From NCBI GenBank assembly GCA_027055005.1, contig JALUNR010000025.1, positions 1-48,077 of the forward strand: a DNA stretch of 48,077 nucleotides. Reading direction: 5' to 3'. Below, in pieces: positions 1-10,100 of this stretch. Every line of letters starts with the position of its first letter. Position 1 is the first letter of the stretch. Both the position numbers and the translations under genes were made by a program. The notes beneath the pieces are model-generated. The model was not told the DNA's origin. It saw nothing but the letters and a program-made list of their open reading frames with translations, and ran no database searches. This DNA comes from Campylobacterales bacterium. Lineage in GTDB: Bacteria > Campylobacterota > Campylobacteria > Campylobacterales > QNZT01.

Positions 1-164
1 AAGGAGATATTCAAGTTAGTGAAAAAACTCAAAATAAAGATAAAGCATTTATGGCATTGGAGAGTTTAGGATTTAAAAAAGAATCAATTAAAAAAGCTAT
101 GAAATTATGTAAAAGTGAAGAAATAGAAGAGTTGATAAAAGAAGCATTAAAATATTTGAGGTAG
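1..164 (+). CDS. ruvA: Holliday junction DNA helicase subunit RuvA, C-terminal end (partial)
   Basis: The window opens inside a reading frame whose first full codon is at base 3 and which stops with TAG at 162-164. The visible 53 residues contain ALESLGF followed by KESIKKAMK and a short acidic/lysine helix, which matches domain III of RuvA, the small three-helix UBA-like domain that contacts RuvB. RuvA binds four-way junctions and loads the RuvB motor during branch migration. The assignment rests on this short tail and on the following ddl gene; ruvA-ddl adjacency is recalled from Campylobacter. The tetramerising DNA-binding domains lie upstream of the window. The next start codon follows after only 3 bases, so the genes are probably cotranscribed. 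Confidence 0.75.
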   Translation, partial: GDIQVSEKTQNKDKAFMALESLGFKKESIKKAMKLCKSEEIEELIKEALKYLR

Positions 165-167
165 GTT

Positions 168-1202
168 ATGGTGAAGTATGCAATAGTTTTTGGTGGAGTT
201 AGTTTTGAGCATGAGATAAGTATAGTTAGTGCAATAGCATTAAAAGATGTTTTAAAATATGAGTTAGATTTTATATTTATAGATACAAATAGAGATTTTT
301 ATCATATTGATGTGAAAGATATGAAGTCAAAATATTTTAGTAGTGGTGACTATAAAAAGGCTGATAAACTTAACTTAAAACAAGGAGGCTTTTATAAAAA
401 AGCTTTTATGGGTGAGAAAAAAGTTGAGTTTGATATAGTTATAAATCTAGTTCATGGTGGAGATGGAGAAGATGGAAAATTAGCAGGAATTTTTGAATTT
501 TTTGGTGTTAAATTTATAGGACCTAGAGTAGAAGCTAGTGTTTTTAGTTTTAACAAGTTATATACAAAATTATATGCAAAAGAAGTTGGTGTTAAAGTAG
601 TTGATTATGAAGTTTTAAGAGATAGAGAAACATCTTTGAAGATGGATTTTCCAGTTATCATAAAACCATCTCGCCTTGGAAGTTCTATTGGAGTTAGTAT
701 AGTAAGAAGCAAAGAAGAATTAGAATATGCACTTGATGTAGCATATGAATTTGACAATGAAATAGTAGTTGAACCTTTTATAGAAGGGGTTAAAGAGTAC
801 AACTTAGCTGGTGGATTTGGTAAAGATTTTATATTTTCGATAGTTGAAGAGCCTCAAAAAAGTGAGTTTTTAGACTTTGAAAAAAAATATATGGATTTTA
901 GTAGAACTGAACAAGTTTTAAAAGCTGATATAGATGAAAGCTTAAAACTAAAAATGCAAGAAGAGTTTAAAAAGATATATGCTAACTTGTTTAAGGGTGC
1001 GATAATAAGATGTGACTTTTTTGTAATAGATGGTGAAGTTTACCTAAATGAAATAAATCCAATTCCAGGGAGTTATGCGAACTATTTATTTGAAGATTTT
1101 AATAAAGTAGTCGATGAGGTAAGTAGTAATCTTCCACGAGCAAGAGTTATAAATATAGAGTATAGTTATATAAACTCTATTGTAAAAGCAAAAGGAAAAT
1201 AA
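168..1202 (+). CDS. ddl: D-alanine--D-alanine ligase
   Basis: ATP-grasp enzyme joining two D-alanines for the peptidoglycan stem peptide; cytoplasmic. The 344-residue length is normal for the family. Visible signatures are the N-terminal GGVSFEHEISI segment (substrate-binding Glu/His region), the ATP-grasp stretch PVIIKPSRLGSSIGV near residue 165, an omega-loop region containing KYMDF (Tyr of the kind used by D-Ala-D-Ala rather than D-Ala-D-Lac ligases) and the C-terminal metal/substrate motif EINPIPGSYANYLF. It starts 3 bases after ruvA and is followed 2 bases later by plsY, so this is a tight operon of envelope and repair genes. No sign of truncation. Confidence 0.95.
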   Translation: MVKYAIVFGGVSFEHEISIVSAIALKDVLKYELDFIFIDTNRDFYHIDVKDMKSKYFSSGDYKKADKLNLKQGGFYKKAFMGEKKVEFDIVINLVHGGDGEDGKLAGIFEFFGVKFIGPRVEASVFSFNKLYTKLYAKEVGVKVVDYEVLRDRETSLKMDFPVIIKPSRLGSSIGVSIVRSKEELEYALDVAYEFDNEIVVEPFIEGVKEYNLAGGFGKDFIFSIVEEPQKSEFLDFEKKYMDFSRTEQVLKADIDESLKLKMQEEFKKIYANLFKGAIIRCDFFVIDGEVYLNEINPIPGSYANYLFEDFNKVVDEVSSNLPRARVINIEYSYINSIVKAKGK

Positions 1203-1204
1203 AA

Positions 1205-1819
1205 ATGAGTTTTTTGACAAATTTCAATGGACAGATGTACATTTTAGCATACTTAGTTGCTAGTATCCCTTTTGGGCTTATACTTGCTAAAGTATTTGGA
1301 AAAGTTGATGTGAGAAAAGAGGGAAGTGGAAATATTGGTGCAACAAATGTGTTAAGAGTATTGAAGCAAAAAAATCCAGCTCTTGCTAAAAAAATAAGTA
1401 TTTTGACTCTTGTTTGTGATATTTTAAAAGGAGTATTACCACTTTTGTTTGCAAAATATTTAGGTGCAAGTGAAGCTACTTTATGGGGTATGGCAGTTTT
1501 AGCAGTCTTAGGGCATTGTTTTAGTATATTTTTGATGTTTGAAGGTGGAAAAGGTGTTGCTACTGGATTAGGGGTTATGCTTGTTATGATTCCTTATGCT
1601 GCTATTGTTGGATTGATTGTTTGGGGTATTAGTGCAAAAACTATTAAGATTTCATCTTTGTCGTCACTTTTAGGTATTTTTGCTCTTTTGATAGCATCTT
1701 TTATTTTATATCCAAACATTTATCATTCACCAGTTGTGATAATAGTACTTTTAATAGTATATAAACATAGCTCAAATATTATAAATCTTTTAAGTGGTAA
1801 GGAAAAAAGAGTTGTATGA
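1205..1819 (+). CDS. plsY: Glycerol-3-phosphate acyltransferase PlsY
   Basis: Inner-membrane enzyme that transfers an acyl group from acyl-phosphate to glycerol-3-phosphate, the first committed step of phospholipid synthesis. The 204-residue protein has several hydrophobic membrane segments and the diagnostic motifs SIPFGLILAK (motif 1 region), GSGNIGATNVLR and FEGGKGVATGLGV, the latter two being the phosphate-binding signatures of the PlsY family. It lies 2 bases downstream of ddl and overlaps the probable TTG start of folB by 8 bases. Its acyl donor would be made by PlsX, which is not in this window. Length and motifs are complete. Confidence 0.96.
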   Translation: MSFLTNFNGQMYILAYLVASIPFGLILAKVFGKVDVRKEGSGNIGATNVLRVLKQKNPALAKKISILTLVCDILKGVLPLLFAKYLGASEATLWGMAVLAVLGHCFSIFLMFEGGKGVATGLGVMLVMIPYAAIVGLIVWGISAKTIKISSLSSLLGIFALLIASFILYPNIYHSPVVIIVLLIVYKHSSNIINLLSGKEKRVV

Positions 1820-2147
1820 GATAATCATCTCTAAACTTACTTTTAAAACTATCATAGGAATACTTGATTTTGAAAGGATAAAACCTCAAAAAGTTAGGGT
1901 TAATTGTAGGGTTAGCTATAAAAAAAAAGAGGATTTTATAGATTATGCAAAAGTTAGTAAATTTATAAAATCTACTATGAAAGATAAAAAGTTTAAACTT
2001 ATAGAAGATGCTGTTGATGACTTGAGTGCATCCTTGATAAAAGAGTATCCACAAATAATAAAGTTAAAATTAAAAATATCTAAGCCTGATATTTTAAAAA
2101 ATTGTAAGGTCAGTGTTAAAAAAGTAACCCAAAAGGATACTTTATAA
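1812..2147 (+). CDS. folB: Dihydroneopterin aldolase (FolB-like), TTG start
   Basis: Small enzyme of folate synthesis that converts dihydroneopterin to 6-hydroxymethyl-dihydropterin. The protein reads MYEIIISKLTFKTIIGILDF and then ER, which matches the usual FolB N-terminus (hydrophobic strand, IG(I/V) turn, ..ER..Q). I prefer the TTG at 1812 to the longer GTG at 1794 because homologues begin just before this strand and an AAGG lies about 9 bases upstream; this gives about 111 residues. The central acidic segment (DFIDYAKVSKFI) and LIEDAVDDLSASLI fit the tunnel fold. The start overlaps the plsY stop, indicating translational coupling. The protein is divergent, so function is inferred from fold-level similarity and length. 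Confidence 0.8.
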   Translation: MYEIIISKLTFKTIIGILDFERIKPQKVRVNCRVSYKKKEDFIDYAKVSKFIKSTMKDKKFKLIEDAVDDLSASLIKEYPQIIKLKLKISKPDILKNCKVSVKKVTQKDTL

Positions 2148-2198
2148 GAAATTTTTAAATTTAGTTTAAAAAAACTTTAATTTTTGATTTTTTTTTGC

Positions 2199-2204
2199 TA
2201 CAAT
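2199..2204 (+). promoter_or_regulatory. Extended -10 promoter of the hsrA-like operon
   Basis: TACAAT preceded by a long T tract and the dinucleotide GC, 34 bases before the start codon of the response regulator. This is the usual form of the housekeeping promoter in Campylobacterota, where the -35 box is replaced by a periodic AT-rich stretch. A strong ribosome-binding site (AAGAAGGAAGG) follows before the ATG at 2238. Confidence 0.65.
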
Positions 2205-2237
2205 GTTTTTTAATAAAAATTATAAGAAGGAAGGTTT

Positions 2238-2909
2238 ATGAGAGTACTCATAGTGGAAGATGAAATAACATTAAATAGAACTTTAGTTGAGGGACTTCAA
2301 GAGTTTGGTTATCAAGCTGATAGTTGTGAAAATTTTAAAGATGCTGAGTATTATATTGGTATTAGAAATTATGATTTAATACTAACTGATTGGATGCTTC
2401 CAGATGGTGATGGTATTGAGCTTGTTACTGCTGTTAAACATAAATCTCCAAGAACAGCTTGTGTTGTACTTTCTGCAAAAGATGATAAAGAGAGTGAGAT
2501 AAAAGCACTGAAAGCTGGTAGTGATGATTATATCAAAAAACCTTTTGACTTTGATATCTTGATAGCTAGAATAGAAGCAAGACTTAGATTTGGTGGTACA
2601 AATGTTATAAAGATTGATGATTTGCTTATAGATCCTGATGAAGAAAAGATAAGTTATAATGGCATTGAAATAGAACTTAAAGGTAAGCCTTTTGAAGTTC
2701 TTACTCATTTAGCAATACATAGTGATCAAATAGTTTCAAAAGAACAACTTTTAGATGCAATATGGGATGAACCAGAGCTTGTTACACCAAATGTAATAGA
2801 AGTTGCTATAAATCAAATAAGACAAAAAATGGATAAACCACTAAATATTTCAACAATAGAAACAGTTAGAAGAAGGGGTTATAGGTTTTGTTATCCGAAA
2901 AAAGCATAA
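2238..2909 (+). CDS. hsrA: HsrA/CosR-type OmpR-family response regulator with intact Asp51
   Basis: Transcriptional regulator with an N-terminal receiver domain (residues 1-115) and a C-terminal winged helix (125-223). The winged helix, including KGKPFEVLTHLA, SKEQLLDAIW, VTPNVIEVAINQIRQKMDKP and ETVRRRGYRFCYPK, is, from memory, almost identical to that of HsrA (HP1043) of Helicobacter pylori and CosR (Cj0355c) of Campylobacter jejuni, essential regulators of metabolism and oxidative stress. Unlike the H. pylori protein, whose receiver is degenerate, this one keeps the acidic pocket (E7, D8), the phospho-acceptor D51 (LTDWMLPDGDG) and K103-region lysine (KKPF). A histidine kinase overlaps its 3' end, so it is likely phosphorylated. 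Gene order with the ferredoxin and Ppx downstream is conserved with Campylobacter. Confidence 0.9.
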   Translation: MRVLIVEDEITLNRTLVEGLQEFGYQADSCENFKDAEYYIGIRNYDLILTDWMLPDGDGIELVTAVKHKSPRTACVVLSAKDDKESEIKALKAGSDDYIKKPFDFDILIARIEARLRFGGTNVIKIDDLLIDPDEEKISYNGIEIELKGKPFEVLTHLAIHSDQIVSKEQLLDAIWDEPELVTPNVIEVAINQIRQKMDKPLNISTIETVRRRGYRFCYPKKA

Positions 2910-4237
2910 AAAAGAAATTCATATTACAACTGATACTTGCTTCAGTCGTTTTAATAGCTATTTTCTCTGTTGTGTTGTATAGTTATATCAAAATTTCTAT
3001 ACTTGATGATATTACTAATTCACTTAAAAATGAAGCAAATAGTATTTTAAAAGAGGATAAACTCAAGTCTCCTTTTTCAAAAAAACCAACAAGTATTAGT
3101 GTATCAAATGCTATTTCTCATGTTTCAGATAAGGTGGAAGTAGTTATAAGGGTTGATAAAGAACCAAAAGAGAGTTTTGAAGAGTATGAAAAAGATGGGA
3201 AAAAATTTTTAAGTATTTATACTCCATATGATAAATCAAGAAGTAGTTTTTTGATTGTTACAAAAGATATTACAGGTACATATTCACTTTTTTCAAAAAT
3301 CTTAAATAGTATCATACTTGTAAATCTTATAGGTGGTATTATTATATTGGCTTATGCTTTTTTTCTATCAGAAACTTTACTATATCCAGTTAAAAATATA
3401 AATAGAAAATTAGCTAGAATGAATGAAAACTTTTTAGAACATATTGATGCAGATGAATTGCCAACAGAGTTCGTATCCTTGGGAGAGAGTATAAACAAAC
3501 TAATAGATAGGATACAAAACTTTGTAAAATACCAAAAAGAACTTTTTATAGGAGCGGCTCATGAACTTAAAACTCCGCTTGCTGTTATGAAAACTAAAAA
3601 TGAAGTAACTTTAATAAAACAAAGGGATAGCCAAAAATATATAGAAACTATTAAAACGAACAATAAAGCTATTGATGGTATGAATAGTATGATAAGTTCA
3701 ATACTAGAGATAGGAAGACAGGAAGGTGCACAGTTTGAAGCTCCTATTGAGCTAAATGTAATAGAATTTTTAGAAGAAAAAAATAAAGATTACAATCTTT
3801 TATCAGCCAATAAAAATATATCTATAAAGATGGATTTAGAACCTGAGAGATATTGTATCTTAACTCAACCAACTCTTTTAACTCATATTTTACAAAACTT
3901 TATGCAAAATGCTATAAAATTTTCTCCTAAAGGAAGCACTATCCTTATAAAAAGTCGTTTAAATGGTGATGATTTTAAGTTAGAAATATATGATGAGGGA
4001 GAAGGTTTAGATGAAACTAAAGATTTATTTGCTCCTTTTAAAAGGTATAGTGATAAAAGTGGTGCTGGATTAGGACTGTTTTTAGCAAGAGGTGCAGCTG
4101 ATGCAATAGGGGCAAAACTTAGTTTAAAAAACAGAACAGATGGTATAAGTGGTGCTATTGCTATCATAGAGTTAAATGCAAAAAACTTTTGTCCAACAGA
4201 TGAAGAACCATCCAAAAAATCAATCTTTGGACGGTAA
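2888..4237 (+). CDS. Membrane sensor histidine kinase, partner of the HsrA-like regulator
   Basis: The frame starts at TTG 2888, overlapping the regulator gene by 22 bases; AGAAGGGG about 8 bases upstream serves as ribosome-binding site. The 449 residues show a first membrane segment (about 11-33), a roughly 100-residue periplasmic sensor region, a second segment (about 138-160), a HAMP-like linker, the dimerisation/phospho-acceptor motif AAHELKTPLAV with His225, an N box (QNFMQNAIKFSPKG), a G1 box (DEGEGLD) and G2 (GAGLGLFLARG). All residues needed for autophosphorylation appear present. The overlap with the regulator gene argues that the two form a cognate pair. The periplasmic domain is rich in Lys and Glu and I do not recognise a ligand-binding family. 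Confidence 0.93.
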   Translation: MLSEKSIKKKFILQLILASVVLIAIFSVVLYSYIKISILDDITNSLKNEANSILKEDKLKSPFSKKPTSISVSNAISHVSDKVEVVIRVDKEPKESFEEYEKDGKKFLSIYTPYDKSRSSFLIVTKDITGTYSLFSKILNSIILVNLIGGIIILAYAFFLSETLLYPVKNINRKLARMNENFLEHIDADELPTEFVSLGESINKLIDRIQNFVKYQKELFIGAAHELKTPLAVMKTKNEVTLIKQRDSQKYIETIKTNNKAIDGMNSMISSILEIGRQEGAQFEAPIELNVIEFLEEKNKDYNLLSANKNISIKMDLEPERYCILTQPTLLTHILQNFMQNAIKFSPKGSTILIKSRLNGDDFKLEIYDEGEGLDETKDLFAPFKRYSDKSGAGLGLFLARGAADAIGAKLSLKNRTDGISGAIAIIELNAKNFCPTDEEPSKKSIFGR

Positions 4238-4488
<251 letters not shown>

Positions 4489-4489
<1 letters not shown>

Positions 4490-5919
4490 TGGCAAAAATC
4501 ACTGCGGTTATAGATATAGGTTCAAACTCTATAACATTAAAAATCTATGAAAAAACTTCAAGACTTGCTTTTTATGAACTCCATCGTCTTAAATATAAGA
4601 TAAAAATAGGTGAGGGTAGTTATGAAAGTAGTGGTATTTTACAAGAGACACCGATGCAAAGGGCTTATGAAGCCTTAAAAGATTTTTCATATATCATAAA
4701 AGCATATAAAGTTAGAAAAACTCTTTGTGTTGCTACTTCTGCACTTAGAGATGCACCAAATAAAAAAGAGTTTATAAAAAAAGTTGCAAATAAACTGGAT
4801 ATAAAAATAAAAGTTATAGATGGAGATAGTGAGAGTATTTTAGGTGCTATAAGTGCCATAAACCTTTTACCAAAGATGGATAGTTTTACAACTATTGATA
4901 TAGGTGGAGGTTCTTGTGAATTTGCAAAAATAGTAAATGGTAAAGTTATAAAAACTACTTCTTTACAACTAGGACATGTTAGACTTAATGAAAAGTTTAA
5001 AACTAAAAGTGAAAAATTAGATTATATAAAAACCGAGTTAGAAAAACTAGATACTATTTTTTGTGATAAAATAGTCGTTGGTATTGGTGGTAGTATAAGA
5101 GAAATTTCAAAATTTATACAAAAAAAGAGTAAGTATCCCCTAAAATCTCTACATGGATATCAATATGATTTTGAAAAAAACAGATATTTACTTGAAGAAC
5201 TATCTAATTATGATGAATCAAAGTTAGATAAATATATATCTTCTAACCGATTAGATACCATAAAAGATGGAAATCTTATATTTTTACAATCACTTTTGAG
5301 ACTTCGATGCAAAAGTATTATGGTAAATCAAAAAGGAGTTAGAGAAGGTGTTTATCTAAAGGATTTACTTAGAAGTTTTAATTCTAAATTTCCTGTTAAT
5401 TTTGATTTAAATCTCAAAGTTATTGAGGATAGATTTATAGATACTCCAAAAGTAAATAATTATATAAAAAGAGTTGCTATATCACTTTATGAAGTTATAA
5501 GGGAAGACGATGCATATAAAAAAGATATAGCATTTTGTGCAAAAGTTTTAAATATTTTAGATTTTAACTTTTATTCATGGATTGATTATTTAGATTTTGG
5601 TATAACTCATGAGAAAAAAGTATTGATTGCTTATTTGATGGAGTGTTTTAATAACAAAAAATTAGATGAAGAATTATATGAAAAATATATCATATTGCTT
5701 CCAAATTTTAAGATTTTAAAAGTTTTGTTTTTTATACTTCAGTTAAGTAATATTATAGGTAAAAATATGCTAATACAAAAGTTTAAAATAATAAATAATA
5801 AAAATGAGATAAACATAATTTTAGAAGATATCAGTAGTATGAGCATAAAAGAGATAGAGGATTTAAAAAATCCTACTAATAAAAATATAAAGGTAATAAG
5901 TGGAAGAGAAAGCATATAA
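4489..5919 (+). CDS. Ppx/GppA-family phosphatase (exopolyphosphatase or pppGpp phosphohydrolase)
   Basis: Actin-fold phosphatase acting on polyphosphate and/or pppGpp in the cytoplasm. The 476-residue protein begins at a GTG overlapping the ferredoxin stop by one base. The first actin-like motif AVIDIGSNSITLKIYE lies at the N-terminus, the second phosphate loop DIGGGSCEF around residue 140 and GIGGSIREI around 200, with SALRDAPN in between. After about residue 290 comes an all-helical C-terminal part, lacking an obvious HD pair of catalytic histidines. Sequence alone does not separate Ppx from GppA activity; Campylobacter has related proteins of both kinds. Its place downstream of a stress regulator fits a role in the stringent or polyphosphate response. 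Confidence 0.85.
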
Positions 5920-6625
5920 ACTTTTAGCTCTACAAGAGGGTATAACAAATAGAAGTGCAAAAGATTTGATTGATTGTGGGTTAGTTTATGCCCATGGTAA
6001 AAAGATTGTTATGGCAAGAGCTTTGATGGATGCAAGAACTAGATTTAGAGTTGAAAAACCACAAAGTATTAAGAAGATTTTTGAAGATGATAATCTTATA
6101 GCAGTAAATAAACCTGCTTTTTTAACAAGTGAACAAATCTCAAAAAAATTTAAAACACCACTTTTACATAGATTAGATCGTGAAACTAGTGGGGTATTGC
6201 TTTTGGTAAAAAATGAAGAGTTTCAAAAAAAAGCTATTGAAGAGTTTAGAAAAATGCAAGTTTTAAAAGAATATATAGCCTTAGTTTGTGGTAGAGTTGC
6301 TGAAAGTTTTGAAGTAAACAAACCAATACTTGTTATCAAAAAAAATGGAACTGTATATTCAAAGATTAGCGAAAAAGGAAAAGAAGCGATAAGCTTTGTA
6401 GAGCCATTGGAGATAGAAGGAAAATTTTCAAAAGTAAAAATAACTATAAAAACAGGAAGAACACATCAAGTAAGAGTTCATCTAAGTGATAGTGGTTATT
6501 CAGTTCTAGGGGATAGAAAATATGGTGGGAAAAATGCAAAAAGAGTTATGCTTCACTCACAAAAAATAGCACTTTTAGACTATGAATTTGAAGCTGAACC
6601 TCCAAAAGATTTTAGGATTTTATGA
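5900..6625 (+). CDS. RluA-family RNA pseudouridine synthase
   Basis: Enzyme that isomerises specific uridines in rRNA or tRNA. The GTG start at 5900 overlaps the Ppx gene by 20 bases. The 241-residue protein has an N-terminal S4 RNA-binding domain (about 1-50), the conserved AVNKPAF strand, the catalytic motif LLHRLDRETSGVLL with nucleophile Asp93, KEYIALVCG, the GRTHQVRVHLSDSGYSVLGDRKYGG block and a closing LHSQKI segment, all in the usual order. It is at the short end for the family and the exact rRNA position modified cannot be told. Its stop overlaps the recR start by 4 bases. Confidence 0.9.
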   Translation: MEEKAYKLLALQEGITNRSAKDLIDCGLVYAHGKKIVMARALMDARTRFRVEKPQSIKKIFEDDNLIAVNKPAFLTSEQISKKFKTPLLHRLDRETSGVLLLVKNEEFQKKAIEEFRKMQVLKEYIALVCGRVAESFEVNKPILVIKKNGTVYSKISEKGKEAISFVEPLEIEGKFSKVKITIKTGRTHQVRVHLSDSGYSVLGDRKYGGKNAKRVMLHSQKIALLDYEFEAEPPKDFRIL

Positions 6626-7197
6626 TGAATAAAGGGTTAGAAAAGTTTAGAAATCTTATAGATGCTCTATCTCAACTTCCATCAGTTGGGAAAAAATCAG
6701 CTACTAGATTTGCTTATCACTTAGTTTTAAGTGATCCATTTTCCGCCCTAAAACTTTCCCATGCAATAGAAAGTGCAGTAAGTTCAATAAAAAAATGTTC
6801 CAAATGCAGAGGTATAAGTGAAGATGAAATATGTGAAATATGCCTTGATGAGTATAGAGAAGATAAAAAACTTTGTATTGTAGAAAGCCCAAAAGATATA
6901 TTGGTTTTAGAAGATAGTTCAGTTTATGATGGAAAGTATTTTGTTTTAGAGTCTTTAGAAAACTATGTTATTAAAGATTTAAAATCTTTAATAGAACAAA
7001 GAGATATAGAAGAAATAATCTTTGCTATGACCCCATCTTTGGCAAACGATAGTGTCATACTTTTCGTAGAAGATAAACTAAGTGAGTATGAAATAACTTT
7101 TTCAAAAATAGCACAGGGAGTGCCGACTGGAGTTGGACTTGAAAATGTAGATATGCTTTCACTTAGTAAAGCTTTGAGTGATAGAGTGAAGGTTTAA
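6622..7197 (+). CDS. recR: Recombination mediator protein RecR
   Basis: RecR forms a clamp-like ring that, with RecO, loads RecA onto gapped DNA. The 191-residue protein carries the N-terminal helix-hairpin-helix (LSQLPSVGKKSATRFAYHL), a C4 zinc finger with paired CxxC motifs (CSKC and CEIC, about residues 52-71), and the Toprim domain beginning LCIVESPKDILVLE, closing with GVPTGVGLENVDMLSL near the C-terminus. The ATG lies in the overlap ATGATGA with the pseudouridine synthase stop; a second ATG follows directly, which would shorten the protein by one residue. It ends two bases before the stop codon of the converging giant gene, leaving no room for a dedicated terminator. Confidence 0.95.
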   Translation: MMNKGLEKFRNLIDALSQLPSVGKKSATRFAYHLVLSDPFSALKLSHAIESAVSSIKKCSKCRGISEDEICEICLDEYREDKKLCIVESPKDILVLEDSSVYDGKYFVLESLENYVIKDLKSLIEQRDIEEIIFAMTPSLANDSVILFVEDKLSEYEITFSKIAQGVPTGVGLENVDMLSLSKALSDRVKV

Positions 7198-7199
7198 CC

Positions 7200-10100
7200 C
7201 TACCACTCTAAAGATTGATTTTTGATTTTTGATATATCTGTATCAACTGTTTTCCCTTTTAACCCTTCTCCTGCCCAAACTCCTCCAGATGAAGTAAATT
7301 CTACATTAAAAAAGTGTTTTATATTGGATGGATATGGGATAGTACTAAATCTATTATATTGTAAATATGTTTGATTTGGTATATAGGATATCCTATCATT
7401 ATGAGGAACTTTTGATACAGTAATATGTATAGTTGCTTCATCAGATGCTGGATGAGTGGCAGTTGCACCATATAATGCATTTGGAGAGTTATAATCACAA
7501 ACCCCAGCACCAAAATTATTGTAAACACTACTTGGAAGTATATACCAGTAAACACTATCTATACTAGCTTTTCCATTTGCCAATAAAAACTTTGTTTTAT
7601 CACAAGTTTTACAATAAATCTCATAGTATAGCTTTGCATTTAAAACTTTTCCAACAACACTTTGAGGTGATGGTGCATGGGCTCTTCCATAGTAAAAATG
7701 AGCTGTTATATTTGGATTTATATTTTTTATATTTGATGTAGATCCATCATCAGCTTTTATTTTTGATATAGATAAAATATTAGGTTCTTTTGCTATTTTG
7801 TTGTTTCTTGAGAGATTTAGTTTTATATTTTTTGTTGTTTTACCATTATTATATGAAGATTTATTAACTGATATTACAAACTTACTTGCATCTTGTGATA
7901 CAATATGTTTATTTGATACAAATGTTTGCCTATCTTTAGTATTTGAATTTGTATAAAAAATAGTTAGTTTTGTATCTTTTGCATAACAATTATTTGTATA
8001 ATTTGACAAAACATTTCCACTTCCATCAGTAGCAGAAATATTTACAGCCAAATTTGCTCCCATGGAAGAAGGGTTATTTGCATAAAAAGTTATATTGCTT
8101 GTAGCATCACTTAAACTTGGATTTATAGTAAACTTTTTAGGTACAAAAGTTATAGTTTTAGTATCTTTAGGGATTAACCTTTGAGATTTTGGAGTGTCAC
8201 CAGTATCTACTTTTGCAAATTCACTACCCAACTTTTCCTCTACTGTTATATCAACTTTTCCTACATTGTTATATTTAGCATGTGTATCATTTAAAGTTCC
8301 ATTTGTAAAGTTATTGGTAGATAGTGTTAAACGACCAGTTAAACAAGATGGAGATTTTTCATCTTTTGGAGTTATAGTAAATGAAGTATTTTTTACTTCA
8401 CTATAACCATTTGATGGATTATTGTTAAAATCAATTGCTTCAACCTTAAAGTTGAAATCATCACCAGCTTTTTGAAAACTTGTAGGTAGTGTTATTTTAA
8501 ACTGTTTTGGTCTTATAGCAAAATTATCTATAGAAGTTTGATACTCAGTTTTATTAGTTTTAGTATTTGTCCATTTTAATTCTATTTTAGCATTTTTATT
8601 TGCATAAGTACTAACAAGAGTTTTAAATGTACTTTTTTTATTATAAATATCTAATGATTGCCAGTTTGTAATTGTCTTTCCAGTAGAATTATCTATTATT
8701 CTAATAAATACATCTTTTGCTATATCGTTATTTTTTAAATTTCCACTTTCATCTACTGAATATATATAACTTATAAAGTTTTTCTTTACAATCTTAGTTT
8801 TTATTTTATTATTACAATGCTCTGGACAATCTGTGATTAGAAATTTTATATCATCATTTATAATATGTACTTTAATTTTATTATTAGTAAATACTATTTT
8901 ATCATCTGAAGATAATAAAGTTATATAAAAATATTCATCACTTTCTACCTTTTTATCTCCTATTATTATATTTGGTATATTTATAGTATTATCAGAAAAA
9001 TCAATTTTCCCTCCACTTTGATAATCTGTATTGATTTTTGCAGTTCCATCACTCAAAGTGTAGTCAAAACTTACATCACTTGGAATCGTACCATCAGCTG
9101 TAAGTTTTATAGATATACTTTTTGTACCACTATTTCCTTCTACTATATCTATATTCTTTGGAGCGGTAATTTTTATTTTTTTTGTTGTTGGATTACAAAA
9201 ATTATTAACTGCATTTCCATCATAGTTTATAATAGATTCGTTGTTTATATCTATATAGTTAGCTGTTAAAGCTCCTGTTATTTTGGTATGATCATTTATC
9301 TGTATATCACCATCAGAATAGAAAATACCTTTAAAATCTACATGTGAATTAATATCAATAATCTTTTTTGCAAAAACAACAAACTTATCTGCACTTGGAA
9401 TATGTTGCATATTATTACCGCTATTTAAATAAAAAGTGTTTGTATATATTTTTAAACTACCATTTACATAAAAAACTCCTTCTTGATTAGAATCAAATTT
9501 ATCAGCATAAATAACTACATTACCATTTATATGAATTTTTGAATTTGAATTTATATAAAAATCACTTTGTGATTTAATAGTGACATCTCCATTTATAGTT
9601 ATATCATTATTTTTCCCTGTCTGAAATTTTTTGTATTCTTTATTTGATGAAATAGTAAGATAACTATCATTATCTAAGATTTTATCTCCATCACTTCCAT
9701 TTCCTAAATCAAGATTAAAATCCATTTTACTTGCAAGTGTATTACTTTTCACACAAGGTGCATTATCACACTCTACTCCATCATTTACTTTTAGAACTTT
9801 AGTTGTAATAGTATGATTAGTAGTACCATCTATTTTAGTATTTTGATTAATTTGAACTTCATCATAAGTTGAACTTACGGCACCAGGAAAAGTAGATTGA
9901 CATTCTCCAGTAGGGGGAGTAGAGTCACCTCCACTTGCTAAAGCACATCTTGCACCATCTGCATTTGACAGTTGATCATTTATTTTTTGATCTAATCTTC
10001 TTGCATCTACTACTTTTTTATTTCTTATGTCTATTTTATAAAGATAAAAACCTGGATGAGCCTTATATGAATTTACATAAAGAGAACCTTCTGCATCGAA

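Noticed and set aside
2148..2198. Possible terminator after folB (AGTTT-AAAA-AAACT)
   Set aside because: Stem of only 5 A/T-rich pairs; too weak to call.
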